Positions 1 to 5,068 of a stretch of DNA of 5,088 nucleotides are shown piece by piece. Position 1 is the first letter of the stretch. Each line of letters starts with the position of its first letter. Origin of the DNA: CAYGZC01 sp964354225 (lineage in GTDB: Bacteria > Bacteroidota > Ignavibacteria > UBA10030 > SZUA-254); the NCBI GenBank assembly GCA_964354225.1, contig CAYGZC010000022.1, positions 1-5,088 of the forward strand, given 5' to 3'. The notes beneath the pieces were generated by a model. The model was not told the origin of the DNA. It saw only the letters and a program-made list of their open reading frames with translations, and did no database searches. The position numbers and the translations under genes are program-made.

Positions 1-1
1 G

Positions 2-469
2 CTTGCAATCATCGGTATGGTTTTAATTATTTGTGGGTATCTGTTCGATATTATCCCCGTTCATGTTTATCCAATGTATAATTACTGGTTTACAAGTCCT
101 AATTATTTTCTTGTTCGTGTTGGCTCGCTCATGGTGATAACGGCAGCATTTTGGTATCTTGCTCAGCATATCAAGCGATCGAAAAAAATATTTACAATTC
201 TCGGTATCGAGTCGTTGTTTGTATATGTGTTGCACTTGATTATTATCTATGGTTCTGCCGTTAATCCAACAGAAAATCTTCAGGTGATTTTTGGGAATAA
301 TCTTTCGTTGATGGAGACAACTGGTGTGTTTCTTGGGATGTTTGTTTTAATGATTGTCGCAGCATCGGTCTGGAATTATTTGAAAGAAAAGCATTTCAAT
401 CTTTACCGAATAATCCAGCTTACAGGTGGAGCAGTTTTTTTATATTTTCTCTTCACAAGAGATTTTTAA
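2..469 (+). CDS. C-terminal part of a polytopic membrane protein, probably DUF1624/acyltransferase-like
   Basis: The reading frame is open from the window edge, so this is the 3' end of a longer gene; 155 residues are visible. The ATG at 17 is very likely internal, because the frame is already hydrophobic before it. About five membrane segments can be seen (fragment residues 1-20, 36-54, 63-84, 106-125, 136-151). Short charged loops such as HIKRSKK and KEKHFN separate some of them. The stretch ILGIESLFVYVLHLIIIYG (66-84), with its G-x-x-S-L-x-V-Y-x-x-H-L pattern, and the loop YNYWFTSPNYFLVRVG (26-41) recall the C-terminal half of DUF1624 / heparan-alpha-glucosaminide N-acetyltransferase-like proteins and related membrane acyltransferases. 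That family moves acyl groups onto sugars at the inner membrane. No catalytic residue can be checked in this fragment, so the substrate is unknown. It is convergent with anmK. That it is a membrane protein is near certain; the family is a moderate-confidence call. Confidence 0.6.
   Translation, partial: LAIIGMVLIICGYLFDIIPVHVYPMYNYWFTSPNYFLVRVGSLMVITAAFWYLAQHIKRSKKIFTILGIESLFVYVLHLIIIYGSAVNPTENLQVIFGNNLSLMETTGVFLGMFVLMIVAASVWNYLKEKHFNLYRIIQLTGGAVFLYFLFTRDF
448..467 (+). terminator. Weak candidate hairpin plus T-run at the end of the membrane protein gene
   Basis: TCTCTT (448-453) and AAGAGA (457-462) form a perfect 6-bp stem with a 3-nt loop, followed directly by five T (463-467). The element lies inside the last codons of the membrane protein gene. 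Only two of the six pairs are G-C, so it would be a weak intrinsic terminator. The convergent arrangement with anmK makes some terminator here plausible, but chance occurrence in AT-rich DNA is possible. Confidence 0.22.
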
Positions 470-554
470 CGTATTTGTATAAAACTTAGTGCAATAATTT
501 TTGATTGTTTATTCCCTTCCGATAAAACCGGATGAGAATTCATAAGCACAATGT

Positions 555-1736
555 TTATGGCAAACATATCGTTCCAAGTATCGTCTGTTTCTTGGCTCCG
601 GTGGCACCCGGAATATTCCCTGGATTTCCCGAAATAGTCTCATTAGCAAGTAATGCAAAACAGATTGCTTCTTTCGCATCGGATGATATATTCATTTCAT
701 CGGTTGTTCGAACTTTCACCCCCTCGAAGTATCTCTTCAGTGCATTCATAATATAAGAGTTGTGCACGCCACCACCGCTGACGATCAGTTCTTGGATTTT
801 CATTTTTGGTCGTATAAACTTCAAGTAACTTTCGTATATACTTAACGCCGTGAATTCCGTGACGGTCGTAATAATATCTTCTTTGTTAGCCCTTCGTGTT
901 TTAGTTTGAATATCCTCAACGAAACTTTCACCAAACATTTCTCTGCCGGTAGATTTTGGAGGTTTAATCCGAAAATAAGGATGCTGTATCAGCCAGAACA
1001 GAAGCGATGGAAGGATTTTTCCTTCTGAAGCTGTCTCTCCATTTTTATCAAATGGTTTGTTATAAAATTTTTTCATGAGTCGATCAATTATCATATTACC
1101 CGGACCTGTGTCGAATGCAGTGACCCGGTTGATAGAACAATTTCTCGGAAGAATAGTGATGTTAGCAATACCACCAATATTCAGAACTGCACGATTAACC
1201 TTATCGGAGCGTAACATCAGAAAGTCGAATAGCGGAACGAGGGGAGCGCCTGATCCTCCAACTGCTACATCCCCAACACGGAAATCTCCAATCGTTACGA
1301 CGCCTGTTAATTTGGCAATGATTGATGGATTTCCGATCTGCATTGTAGAACGAACAAACTTGCCGAACATTTTTTTATTAATCGGAAGGTGATGAATTGT
1401 TTGTCCGTGCGAGCCGATAAGATCGATTTCGCTTATACGCTTAGACGCTTTACGTACTATTTTTTTTACAGCATCGGCAAAGAAAAACGCTATTAACATA
1501 TCCAATCTGGTGATGTCATCGAGTCGGGCGGTCTTCGCATCAGAGTTTTCCAATAAAAGATTCTTGAATCCCTTTGGGTAAGGATACGTTTCAAATGTAA
1601 GCTGACGGACGATAGATGTTGTTCCACTACATTGTATTTTCACAAGCACTGCATCAATTCCGTCGGCGGATGTCCCGGACATCAATCCTACGATGAGTTT
1701 ATTTTTTTTCCGAAATAATTTTTCAAGTAGTTCCAT
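555..1736 (-). CDS. anmK: Anhydro-N-acetylmuramic acid kinase AnmK
   Basis: This enzyme phosphorylates 1,6-anhydro-N-acetylmuramic acid with ATP, opening the anhydro ring to give MurNAc-6-phosphate in cytoplasmic peptidoglycan recycling. The 393-residue product has near-usual family length and carries the expected motifs in order: GLMSGTSADGID (17-28, phosphate binding), GSHGQT (108-113), QIGNP (133-137), DFRVGD (151-156, where D151 matches the catalytic Asp of the family), GGSGAPLVP (160-168), LNIGGIAN (185-192), FDTGPGN (208-214), VSGGG (319-323) and a C-terminal GATGA (377-381). The start at 1736 is chosen because GGAGT lies 4 nt upstream; the frame extends to an ATG at 1781 with no ribosome site and no conserved sequence. 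It is divergent from nfo across 52 bp and convergent with the membrane protein gene. MurQ, the usual next enzyme, is not in the window. The gene looks intact. Confidence 0.96.
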   Translation of the reverse strand: MELLEKLFRKKNKLIVGLMSGTSADGIDAVLVKIQCSGTTSIVRQLTFETYPYPKGFKNLLLENSDAKTARLDDITRLDMLIAFFFADAVKKIVRKASKRISEIDLIGSHGQTIHHLPINKKMFGKFVRSTMQIGNPSIIAKLTGVVTIGDFRVGDVAVGGSGAPLVPLFDFLMLRSDKVNRAVLNIGGIANITILPRNCSINRVTAFDTGPGNMIIDRLMKKFYNKPFDKNGETASEGKILPSLLFWLIQHPYFRIKPPKSTGREMFGESFVEDIQTKTRRANKEDIITTVTEFTALSIYESYLKFIRPKMKIQELIVSGGGVHNSYIMNALKRYFEGVKVRTTDEMNISSDAKEAICFALLANETISGNPGNIPGATGAKKQTILGTICLP

Positions 1737-1740
1737 TTTT

Positions 1741-1745
1741 ACTCC
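1741..1745 (-). promoter_or_regulatory. Ribosome binding site of anmK
   Basis: Read on the minus strand this is GGAGT, followed by AAAA and the ATG at 1736. It is a good Shine-Dalgarno match at suitable spacing, and it decides the start of anmK in favour of 1736 over the in-frame ATG at 1781. Confidence 0.75.
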
Positions 1746-1788
1746 AAACTTATTAAATTGAGTATCAACTAAAAATAACAATTAAACA

Positions 1789-2700
1789 ATGAAAAATAAA
1801 AGAATCATAAATCCCAAAGCTCAAATCCCCGATCTCCTCATTGGCGCTCATGAATCTATTGCCGGGGGCATCCATAAAGCATTTGAGCGGGCAGAGAGTA
1901 TCGGCTGTAAAACACTTCAGGTGTTTACGAAGAGCAGCAACCAGTGGTACGCCAAACCGCTCACCGATGAAGATATCGCAAACTACAAAACTACCGCATC
2001 GAAATCAAGCATCAAGCATGTAATTGCGCACGATTCTTACCTTATCAATCTTTGTGCGCAAAATAAAAATATTCTAAAAAAATCTCGTATCGCTTTTCTC
2101 GAAGAGCTGAATCGATGTGAATCGCTCGGTATTCAACTTCTCAATTTTCATCCCGGCGCGCACACGGGTGCCGGTGAAGAGGAAGGTATTAAGAAAATCA
2201 TTGAGTCGCTTAATTGGAGCCACGAGCGATCTAAAGGTTTCAAAGTTATAAGCGTACTTGAAACTACGGCGGGGCAGGGAACTTCAATCGGTTATAAATT
2301 TGAGCAGCTAAAAGAAATCATTGATAGAGTTGATGATTCTGAAAGAGTGGCAGTATGTATTGATACATGTCATATCTTCGCTGCCGGATACGATATCAGT
2401 AACGGGGAAGGATATGAAAGAACAATGCGGGAATTTAATGATATAATTGGTATGAACAAATTAGTTGCCATCCATGTAAATGACTCGAAGAAACCGTTAG
2501 GATCAAGAGTTGATAGGCATGAACATATTGGAAAAGGCATGATTGGTAAAGTTGGATTCCAATGTCTGATGCAGGATGCCCGACTTACACACATTCCGAA
2601 GATTCTCGAAACACCCAAAGGTGAGGATTTGAAAGAAGACAAGATGAATTTGAATATGTTGCGAAAATTATATAGATCCCGAGGCACTTCACGAACTTGA
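1789..2700 (+). CDS. nfo: Endonuclease IV (AP endonuclease Nfo)
   Basis: Endonuclease IV cuts DNA 5' of abasic sites in base-excision repair, using three zinc ions in a TIM barrel. The 303-residue product carries all nine zinc ligands expected from the E. coli enzyme: H81 (in AHDSYLINL), H121 (in NFHPGAHTG), E158 (in LETTAGQG), D192 and H195 (in CIDTCHIFAAGYD), H229 (in AIHVND), D242 and H244 (in SRVDRHEH) and E274 (in ILETPK). The family opening IGAHESIAGG is at residues 18-27. The protein is slightly longer than the usual 280-285 residues, mainly through an N-terminal extension of about 12 residues rich in Lys, Arg and Asn. ATG 1789 is the only credible start, although no Shine-Dalgarno sequence precedes it. 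The gene is divergent from anmK and is the last clearly chromosomal gene before the accessory region on its right. Confidence 0.97.
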   Translation: MKNKRIINPKAQIPDLLIGAHESIAGGIHKAFERAESIGCKTLQVFTKSSNQWYAKPLTDEDIANYKTTASKSSIKHVIAHDSYLINLCAQNKNILKKSRIAFLEELNRCESLGIQLLNFHPGAHTGAGEEEGIKKIIESLNWSHERSKGFKVISVLETTAGQGTSIGYKFEQLKEIIDRVDDSERVAVCIDTCHIFAAGYDISNGEGYERTMREFNDIIGMNKLVAIHVNDSKKPLGSRVDRHEHIGKGMIGKVGFQCLMQDARLTHIPKILETPKGEDLKEDKMNLNMLRKLYRSRGTSRT

Positions 2701-2796
2701 GAGAGTAAAACTTAACGGTGAGTTGACGTGGAGGATTTGATTCCTTATCTTTTTTATGATACATTCTCACTGTGTTTAATTTTAGATATTTGGCAG

Positions 2797-2802
2797 TATA
2801 AT
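2797..2802 (+). promoter_or_regulatory. Possible -10 element upstream of the propeller gene
   Basis: An exact TATAAT lies 45 bp before the start codon at 2842. No convincing -35 hexamer is found 16-18 bp upstream, and such hexamers are frequent in AT-rich DNA. The Bacteroidota-type TAnnTTTG box is not present here. It lies just left of the proposed cassette boundary at 2808/2809, so if real it would be a resident promoter driving the inserted gene. Confidence 0.2.
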
Positions 2803-2830
2803 TAATAGTTAGTAGGCAAAAATCAGCATT

Positions 2831-2835
2831 GAGGT
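2831..2835 (+). promoter_or_regulatory. Ribosome binding site of the propeller gene
   Basis: GAGGT ends 6 nt before the ATG at 2842, a good Shine-Dalgarno match and spacing. It supports this start, which also gives a proper signal peptide. Confidence 0.7.
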
Positions 2836-2841
2836 AATTTA

Positions 2842-4116
2842 ATGAAAATATTAAGAGCGCCTATATTAATCATCTTGTTTTTGCAGGTTTTTTCGAATCA
2901 ATTGCAGTCGCAATGGAAAACTCAAAATTCTGGTGCTGAGCAGACGATTAGAAGCATATCTCCGGTTGATTCATTAAAAGTTTGGGCAGTGGGTGATAGC
3001 GGAATAATTCTTTATACTTCTGATGGCGGTAATAAATGGGAGAAACAAATTTCCATTACCACGTATGGATTAAACAGTGTATCTTTTTGTGATTCACTAA
3101 TTGGATGGGCGGTGGGTTACGGAGGAATAATATTAAATACTACTAATGGCGGTAAAAATTGGATCCGTATTCTTCACGATACAGCAGATAATATTCGCAA
3201 TATGAAAGTAAAATGTTTTGATAGCAATAATGTTTTGATATCGAGAATTGCTTGGTATGGAGATTATTATGGTGGAGGTGTTTTATGGAATTGGAAATCA
3301 AATGGTTTTGAAACTATATGGGAAGATATTTCACCACATTCTGGGTCAGGATTTATATTTACAGTTATCGATTTCGATTTTATTTCTCCAAATCTCGGCT
3401 GGGTAATAAAAATGGATGGGCTCAATTTTAACTGGGTCCCACAAGTATCAAAAACTACAGACGGTGGATATACATGGAAGTCAAATCAAATACCATCGGC
3501 CGGCAATATTTCATTTTCGGACTCAGTAAATGGTTTTCTAATCTATGATGGTATAGTTCATCAATATGCAGATAGCAGCAATACATTTATTCAAATTGCC
3601 AGTTTAAAACCTAACTATTACGGAGAAAGCATTTGCAATATAGGTGCTACTATTTATGTCGGTTCAGATTCTTCTATTATGAGGTCAACAGATGGGGGAA
3701 TACAGTGGATAAAACAACCAATAAATAAAAAAACAGTTCATGATATTAAATTTCTAACACCGGATATGGGATGGGCTGTCGGTGATAATGGTCTAATACT
3801 TCACACAAGCAATGGTGGTGTTACAAAGGTAAAAAATAATGATTTGCCAGTATTTACGTTTGAACTTCAGCAGAATTATCCCAACCCGTTTAATCCAACA
3901 ACGACAATTAAATACAATTTACCCAAAAGTTCCTTGGTCAAACTTGTAATTTTTGATATGCTTGGAAGAGAAGTCAAAACGCTTGTATCAGAAGAACAAA
4001 CTGTTGGTAGTTATAGTGTTGAGTTCAACGCACATAATTTGTCGAGTGGGATGTATTTTTATCAACTTCAAGCCAATGATTTTATTCAAACAAAAAAACT
4101 CTTATTGATAAAATAA
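2842..4116 (+). CDS. Secreted Ycf48-like beta-propeller protein with type IX secretion C-terminal sorting domain
   Basis: The 424-residue product starts with a signal peptide (KILRAP, then a hydrophobic core to about residue 18, likely cleaved near LQSQ, 21-24). Propeller repeats of the Ycf48/BNR kind follow, built on WAVGxxGxILxTxxGGxxW: residues 47-66, 88-107, 310-326, with shorter TTDGGYTW (205-212) and RSTDGGIQW (281-289) units. The region 115-200 is divergent. The tail (about 340-424) is a T9SS type A sorting domain: QNYPNPFNPTTTIKYNLP (344-361), FDMLGREVKTLV (371-382), LSSGMYFYQL (400-409) and the basic end KKLLLIK. The protein is therefore predicted to cross the inner membrane by Sec and the outer membrane by T9SS, ending on the cell surface or outside. 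Its ligand is unknown; Ycf48 itself is a photosystem II assembly factor, but these secreted relatives are not expected to share that role. It appears to be cassette cargo, with a probable attC 4 nt after the stop. Confidence 0.9.
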   Translation: MKILRAPILIILFLQVFSNQLQSQWKTQNSGAEQTIRSISPVDSLKVWAVGDSGIILYTSDGGNKWEKQISITTYGLNSVSFCDSLIGWAVGYGGIILNTTNGGKNWIRILHDTADNIRNMKVKCFDSNNVLISRIAWYGDYYGGGVLWNWKSNGFETIWEDISPHSGSGFIFTVIDFDFISPNLGWVIKMDGLNFNWVPQVSKTTDGGYTWKSNQIPSAGNISFSDSVNGFLIYDGIVHQYADSSNTFIQIASLKPNYYGESICNIGATIYVGSDSSIMRSTDGGIQWIKQPINKKTVHDIKFLTPDMGWAVGDNGLILHTSNGGVTKVKNNDLPVFTFELQQNYPNPFNPTTTIKYNLPKSSLVKLVIFDMLGREVKTLVSEEQTVGSYSVEFNAHNLSSGMYFYQLQANDFIQTKKLLLIK

Positions 4117-4119
4117 TTT

Positions 4120-4215
4120 GCCTGCTAACCAGTCGCTCAAGCTGAATATCTAATCATTTCAAAAATCCCAATCCAATTTTGTTTTAATAACGATTATACT
4201 TAATTTATGTCGGTA
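4120..4215 (+). other. Putative attC recombination site of cassette 1
   Basis: The left half closely matches classical attC sites: R'' TGCTAAC (4123-4129), a 4-nt spacer and L'' CGCTCAAGC (4134-4142) followed by TGA. The interior can fold: TAATC (4151-4155) pairs with GATTA (4192-4196), and CAAAA (4160-4164) with TTTTG (4177-4181). The right half is degenerate: CTTAATTT (4199-4206) is a fair L' box, but GTCGGTA (4209-4215) is a poor R' box because it lacks the G^TT cleavage triplet. The length of about 95 bp is in the normal attC range. It begins 4 nt after the stop codon of the propeller gene, the standard place. The left half is convincing; the right boundary is tentative. Confidence 0.55.
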
Positions 4216-4243
4216 AAATGAAATGAAATAATTGAATCAGTAA

Positions 4244-4297
4244 TATGTTCGAAGACGTAAAAGATAAATTAAAGGAACTGGAGGCAAAATTAACTTC
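4244..4297 (+). repeat. 54-bp direct repeat, copy 1 (before the MNT gene)
   Basis: This stretch matches 4941-4994 at 52 of 54 positions, at a distance of 697 bp. The two differences (G4274 against A4971, G4280 against T4977) both fall at third codon positions of the short ORF they encode and are synonymous. Similarity ends abruptly on both sides, apart from a possible CGGT match after a 5-nt gap on the right. Confidence 0.97.
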
Positions 4298-4304
4298 GGT
4301 ATAA
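4245..4304 (+). CDS. Possible 19-residue leader peptide upstream of the MNT gene
   Basis: The ORF encodes MFEDVKDKLKELEAKLTSV, a charged sequence with a helix-like heptad pattern of hydrophobic residues (F2, V5, L9, L12, L16). Its stop codon ends 2 nt before the ATG of the MNT gene, an arrangement that favours translational coupling, and the MNT gene has no ribosome site of its own at proper distance. No Shine-Dalgarno sequence precedes this ORF either. The first 18 residues are repeated exactly at the start of the ORF at 4942, with only synonymous changes. It may be a real small gene, a truncated copy of the downstream one, or non-coding repeat. I do not recognise the peptide; the MFE start loosely recalls release factor 2 N-termini, but there is no further support. 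Confidence 0.35.
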   Translation: MFEDVKDKLKELEAKLTSV

Positions 4305-4306
4305 TC

Positions 4307-4597
4307 ATGAAAAAAATAAATGAAATTAAATCACATCTTAAAGTATATCTTGACGATTATAAGAAAAGATACAAAGTGAGATCGTTAGGTATTTTCGGTT
4401 CTTACAGTCGAGGAGCCCAAACCAAAGGCAGTGATATAGATATTCTAGTTGAATTCGAAGAACCGATAGGATTAAAGTTCGTAGATTTCGCCGACGAATT
4501 AGAAGAAGAATTGAACACCAAGGTTGATTTGGTAACTCGTGGTGCCATAAAACCCAAATTGTGGAAGTACATCAAGAAAGATGTCATTTATGTCTAA
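4307..4597 (+). CDS. Minimal nucleotidyltransferase (MNT), MntA-like antitoxin
   Basis: The 96-residue product is a minimal nucleotidyltransferase of the polymerase-beta superfamily. It shows the GSx10DxD signature exactly: GSYSRG at 31-36 and SDIDILVEF at 42-50 with metal-binding D43 and D45. D74 (in TKVDLV) is the probable third carboxylate. In HepT/MntA (type VII) systems such an enzyme transfers AMP from ATP to a Tyr of the HEPN toxin and silences it. The partner gene overlaps by 8 nt and carries the target Tyr, so the same role is likely here. The protein is shorter than the characterised MntA of Shewanella and more like the compact archaeal/bacterial MNT type. No Shine-Dalgarno sequence is at normal distance; GGAGG at 4280-4284 is too far. 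The start lies 2 nt after the stop of a 19-codon ORF, so coupled translation is possible. Confidence 0.9.
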   Translation: MKKINEIKSHLKVYLDDYKKRYKVRSLGIFGSYSRGAQTKGSDIDILVEFEEPIGLKFVDFADELEEELNTKVDLVTRGAIKPKLWKYIKKDVIYV

Positions 4598-4934
4598 GCG
4601 GGAGATTAAAATTCTTCTCGATGACATGATTGAAGCTATCGGAAAGATCGATAGGTACATAAAGGGGATGACCTTTGATGACTTCGTCAACGATTCTAAA
4701 ACAGTGGACGCTGTGGTCAGAAATCTCGAGGTAATTGGTGAAGCTGCTAATAGAATATCTCGGTCATTCCAGCAACAACATCCAGAGATAGAGTGGCGTC
4801 AGATAATAGGTCTTAGAAACAGAGTCATACACGATTATTTTGGGATCGACTATGACATTGTCTGGTATGTTATTACAAAAGATCTCAAAAAGTTAAAGAA
4901 TAAGCTGAAGAATATTTTGAAGAAGGCGAGTTAA
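4590..4934 (+). CDS. HEPN-domain RNase toxin, HepT-like (DUF86)
   Basis: The 114-residue, mainly helical protein has the HEPN active-site motif R-x4-H-x-Y as R76-NRVI-H81-D-Y83, within GLRNRVIHDYFGIDY (74-88). R76 and H81 are the predicted RNase residues. Y83 corresponds to the Tyr that the MNT partner AMPylates in studied HepT proteins. The conserved VRNLEVIGEAANRIS block (43-57) is typical of the DUF86/HepT family. Known members cut tRNA or other RNA and stop growth when free of their antitoxin; the target here is unknown. The start at 4590 is preferred: it overlaps the MNT stop by 8 nt, has AAGAAAG about 9 nt upstream and gives the usual family start (MSKREI). An ATG at 4581 would add three residues and leave no room for a ribosome site. 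All key residues are present, so the toxin is probably functional. Confidence 0.92.
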   Translation: MSKREIKILLDDMIEAIGKIDRYIKGMTFDDFVNDSKTVDAVVRNLEVIGEAANRISRSFQQQHPEIEWRQIIGLRNRVIHDYFGIDYDIVWYVITKDLKKLKNKLKNILKKAS

Positions 4935-4940
4935 CTATAG

Positions 4941-4994
4941 TATGTTCGAAGACGTAAAAGATAAATTAAAAGAACTTGAGGCAAAATTAACTTC
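4941..4994 (+). repeat. 54-bp direct repeat, copy 2 (after the HEPN gene)
   Basis: This is the second copy of the sequence at 4244-4297 and begins 6 nt after the HEPN stop codon. Together the copies bracket the MNT/HEPN pair precisely, so homologous recombination between them would delete 697 bp containing both genes and leave one copy. Confidence 0.97.
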
Positions 4995-5040
4995 TCTCCG
5001 GTCAAATTCAAAAAGGGCTTTTACAATTACCAACACTTAG
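4942..5040 (+). CDS. Possible 32-residue small protein sharing its first 18 residues with the leader ORF
   Basis: The ORF encodes MFEDVKDKLKELEAKLTS followed by a basic and polar end (LRSNSKRAFTITNT). It begins 7 nt after the HEPN stop codon, with a weak purine-rich stretch (AAGGCGAG, 4923-4930) upstream. Its first 18 residues equal those of the ORF at 4245 despite two nucleotide changes, which hints that the peptide rather than the DNA is conserved. It ends about 30 bp before the second attC-like site. It could be a third gene of the module, the intact ancestor of the truncated upstream copy, or the start of a gene cut by recombination. I do not recognise a family. Confidence 0.35.
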   Translation: MFEDVKDKLKELEAKLTSLRSNSKRAFTITNT

Positions 5041-5068
5041 CGACGTCCATGATTCAATTGAGGGGGCA

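Larger units (their letters stand above)
2809..4209 (+). mobile_element. Putative integron gene cassette 1 (secreted propeller protein plus its attC site)
   Basis: An integron cassette is one promoter-poor gene followed by an attC site; its first bases (TTRRRY) pair with the R'' box of its own attC. Here GTTAGTAGGC (2808-2817) is the inverted complement of GCCTGCTAAC (4120-4129) in 9 of 10 positions, and the single difference is a T-G wobble. The enclosed gene points towards the attC, and its stop codon is 4 nt before it, as in typical cassettes. The right end is placed at the G of the weak R' box at 4209 and could be off by several bases. No integrase and no complete attC to the left of 2808 is visible. 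The boundaries are inferred from sequence pattern only. Confidence 0.5.

Noticed and set aside
1075..1392. A 105-codon open frame on the plus strand inside anmK, and a similar one on the minus strand inside nfo (2370-2687).
   Set aside because: Both are antisense to genes with complete conserved motifs, and their translations show no domain-like pattern.
1745..1752. TAAGTTTG on the minus strand, matching the Bacteroidota -7 promoter box TAnnTTTG for anmK.
   Set aside because: It overlaps the Shine-Dalgarno sequence and would put the transcript start at the start codon; no -33 TTTG box is at proper distance.
1737..1781. An in-frame extension of anmK to an ATG at 1781.
   Set aside because: It has no ribosome site, adds 15 residues outside the family pattern, and a good GGAGT sits right before the ATG at 1736.
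2711..2728. CTTAAC-5 nt-GTTGACG after nfo, resembling an attC right half (L'-R').
   Set aside because: No matching R''-L'' arm lies to its left, the R' box does not fit GTTRRRY, and the inverted-repeat evidence places the cassette edge at 2808 instead.
4280..4284. GGAGG as ribosome site of the MNT gene, possibly with a rare ATT start at 4289.
   Set aside because: It is 22 nt from the ATG, ATT starts are very rare, and the same bases lie inside the repeat-encoded ORF; family alignment supports the ATG at 4307.
4581..4592. Starting the HEPN gene at ATG 4581.
   Set aside because: The purine stretch AAGAAAG would touch the start codon; from 4590 it has normal spacing and the protein begins as family members do.
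4942..5040. Release factor 2 N-terminus with its programmed frameshift.
   Set aside because: The MFE start and the SLR are only loosely similar; the CTTTGA slippery stop and the following RF2 sequence are absent.
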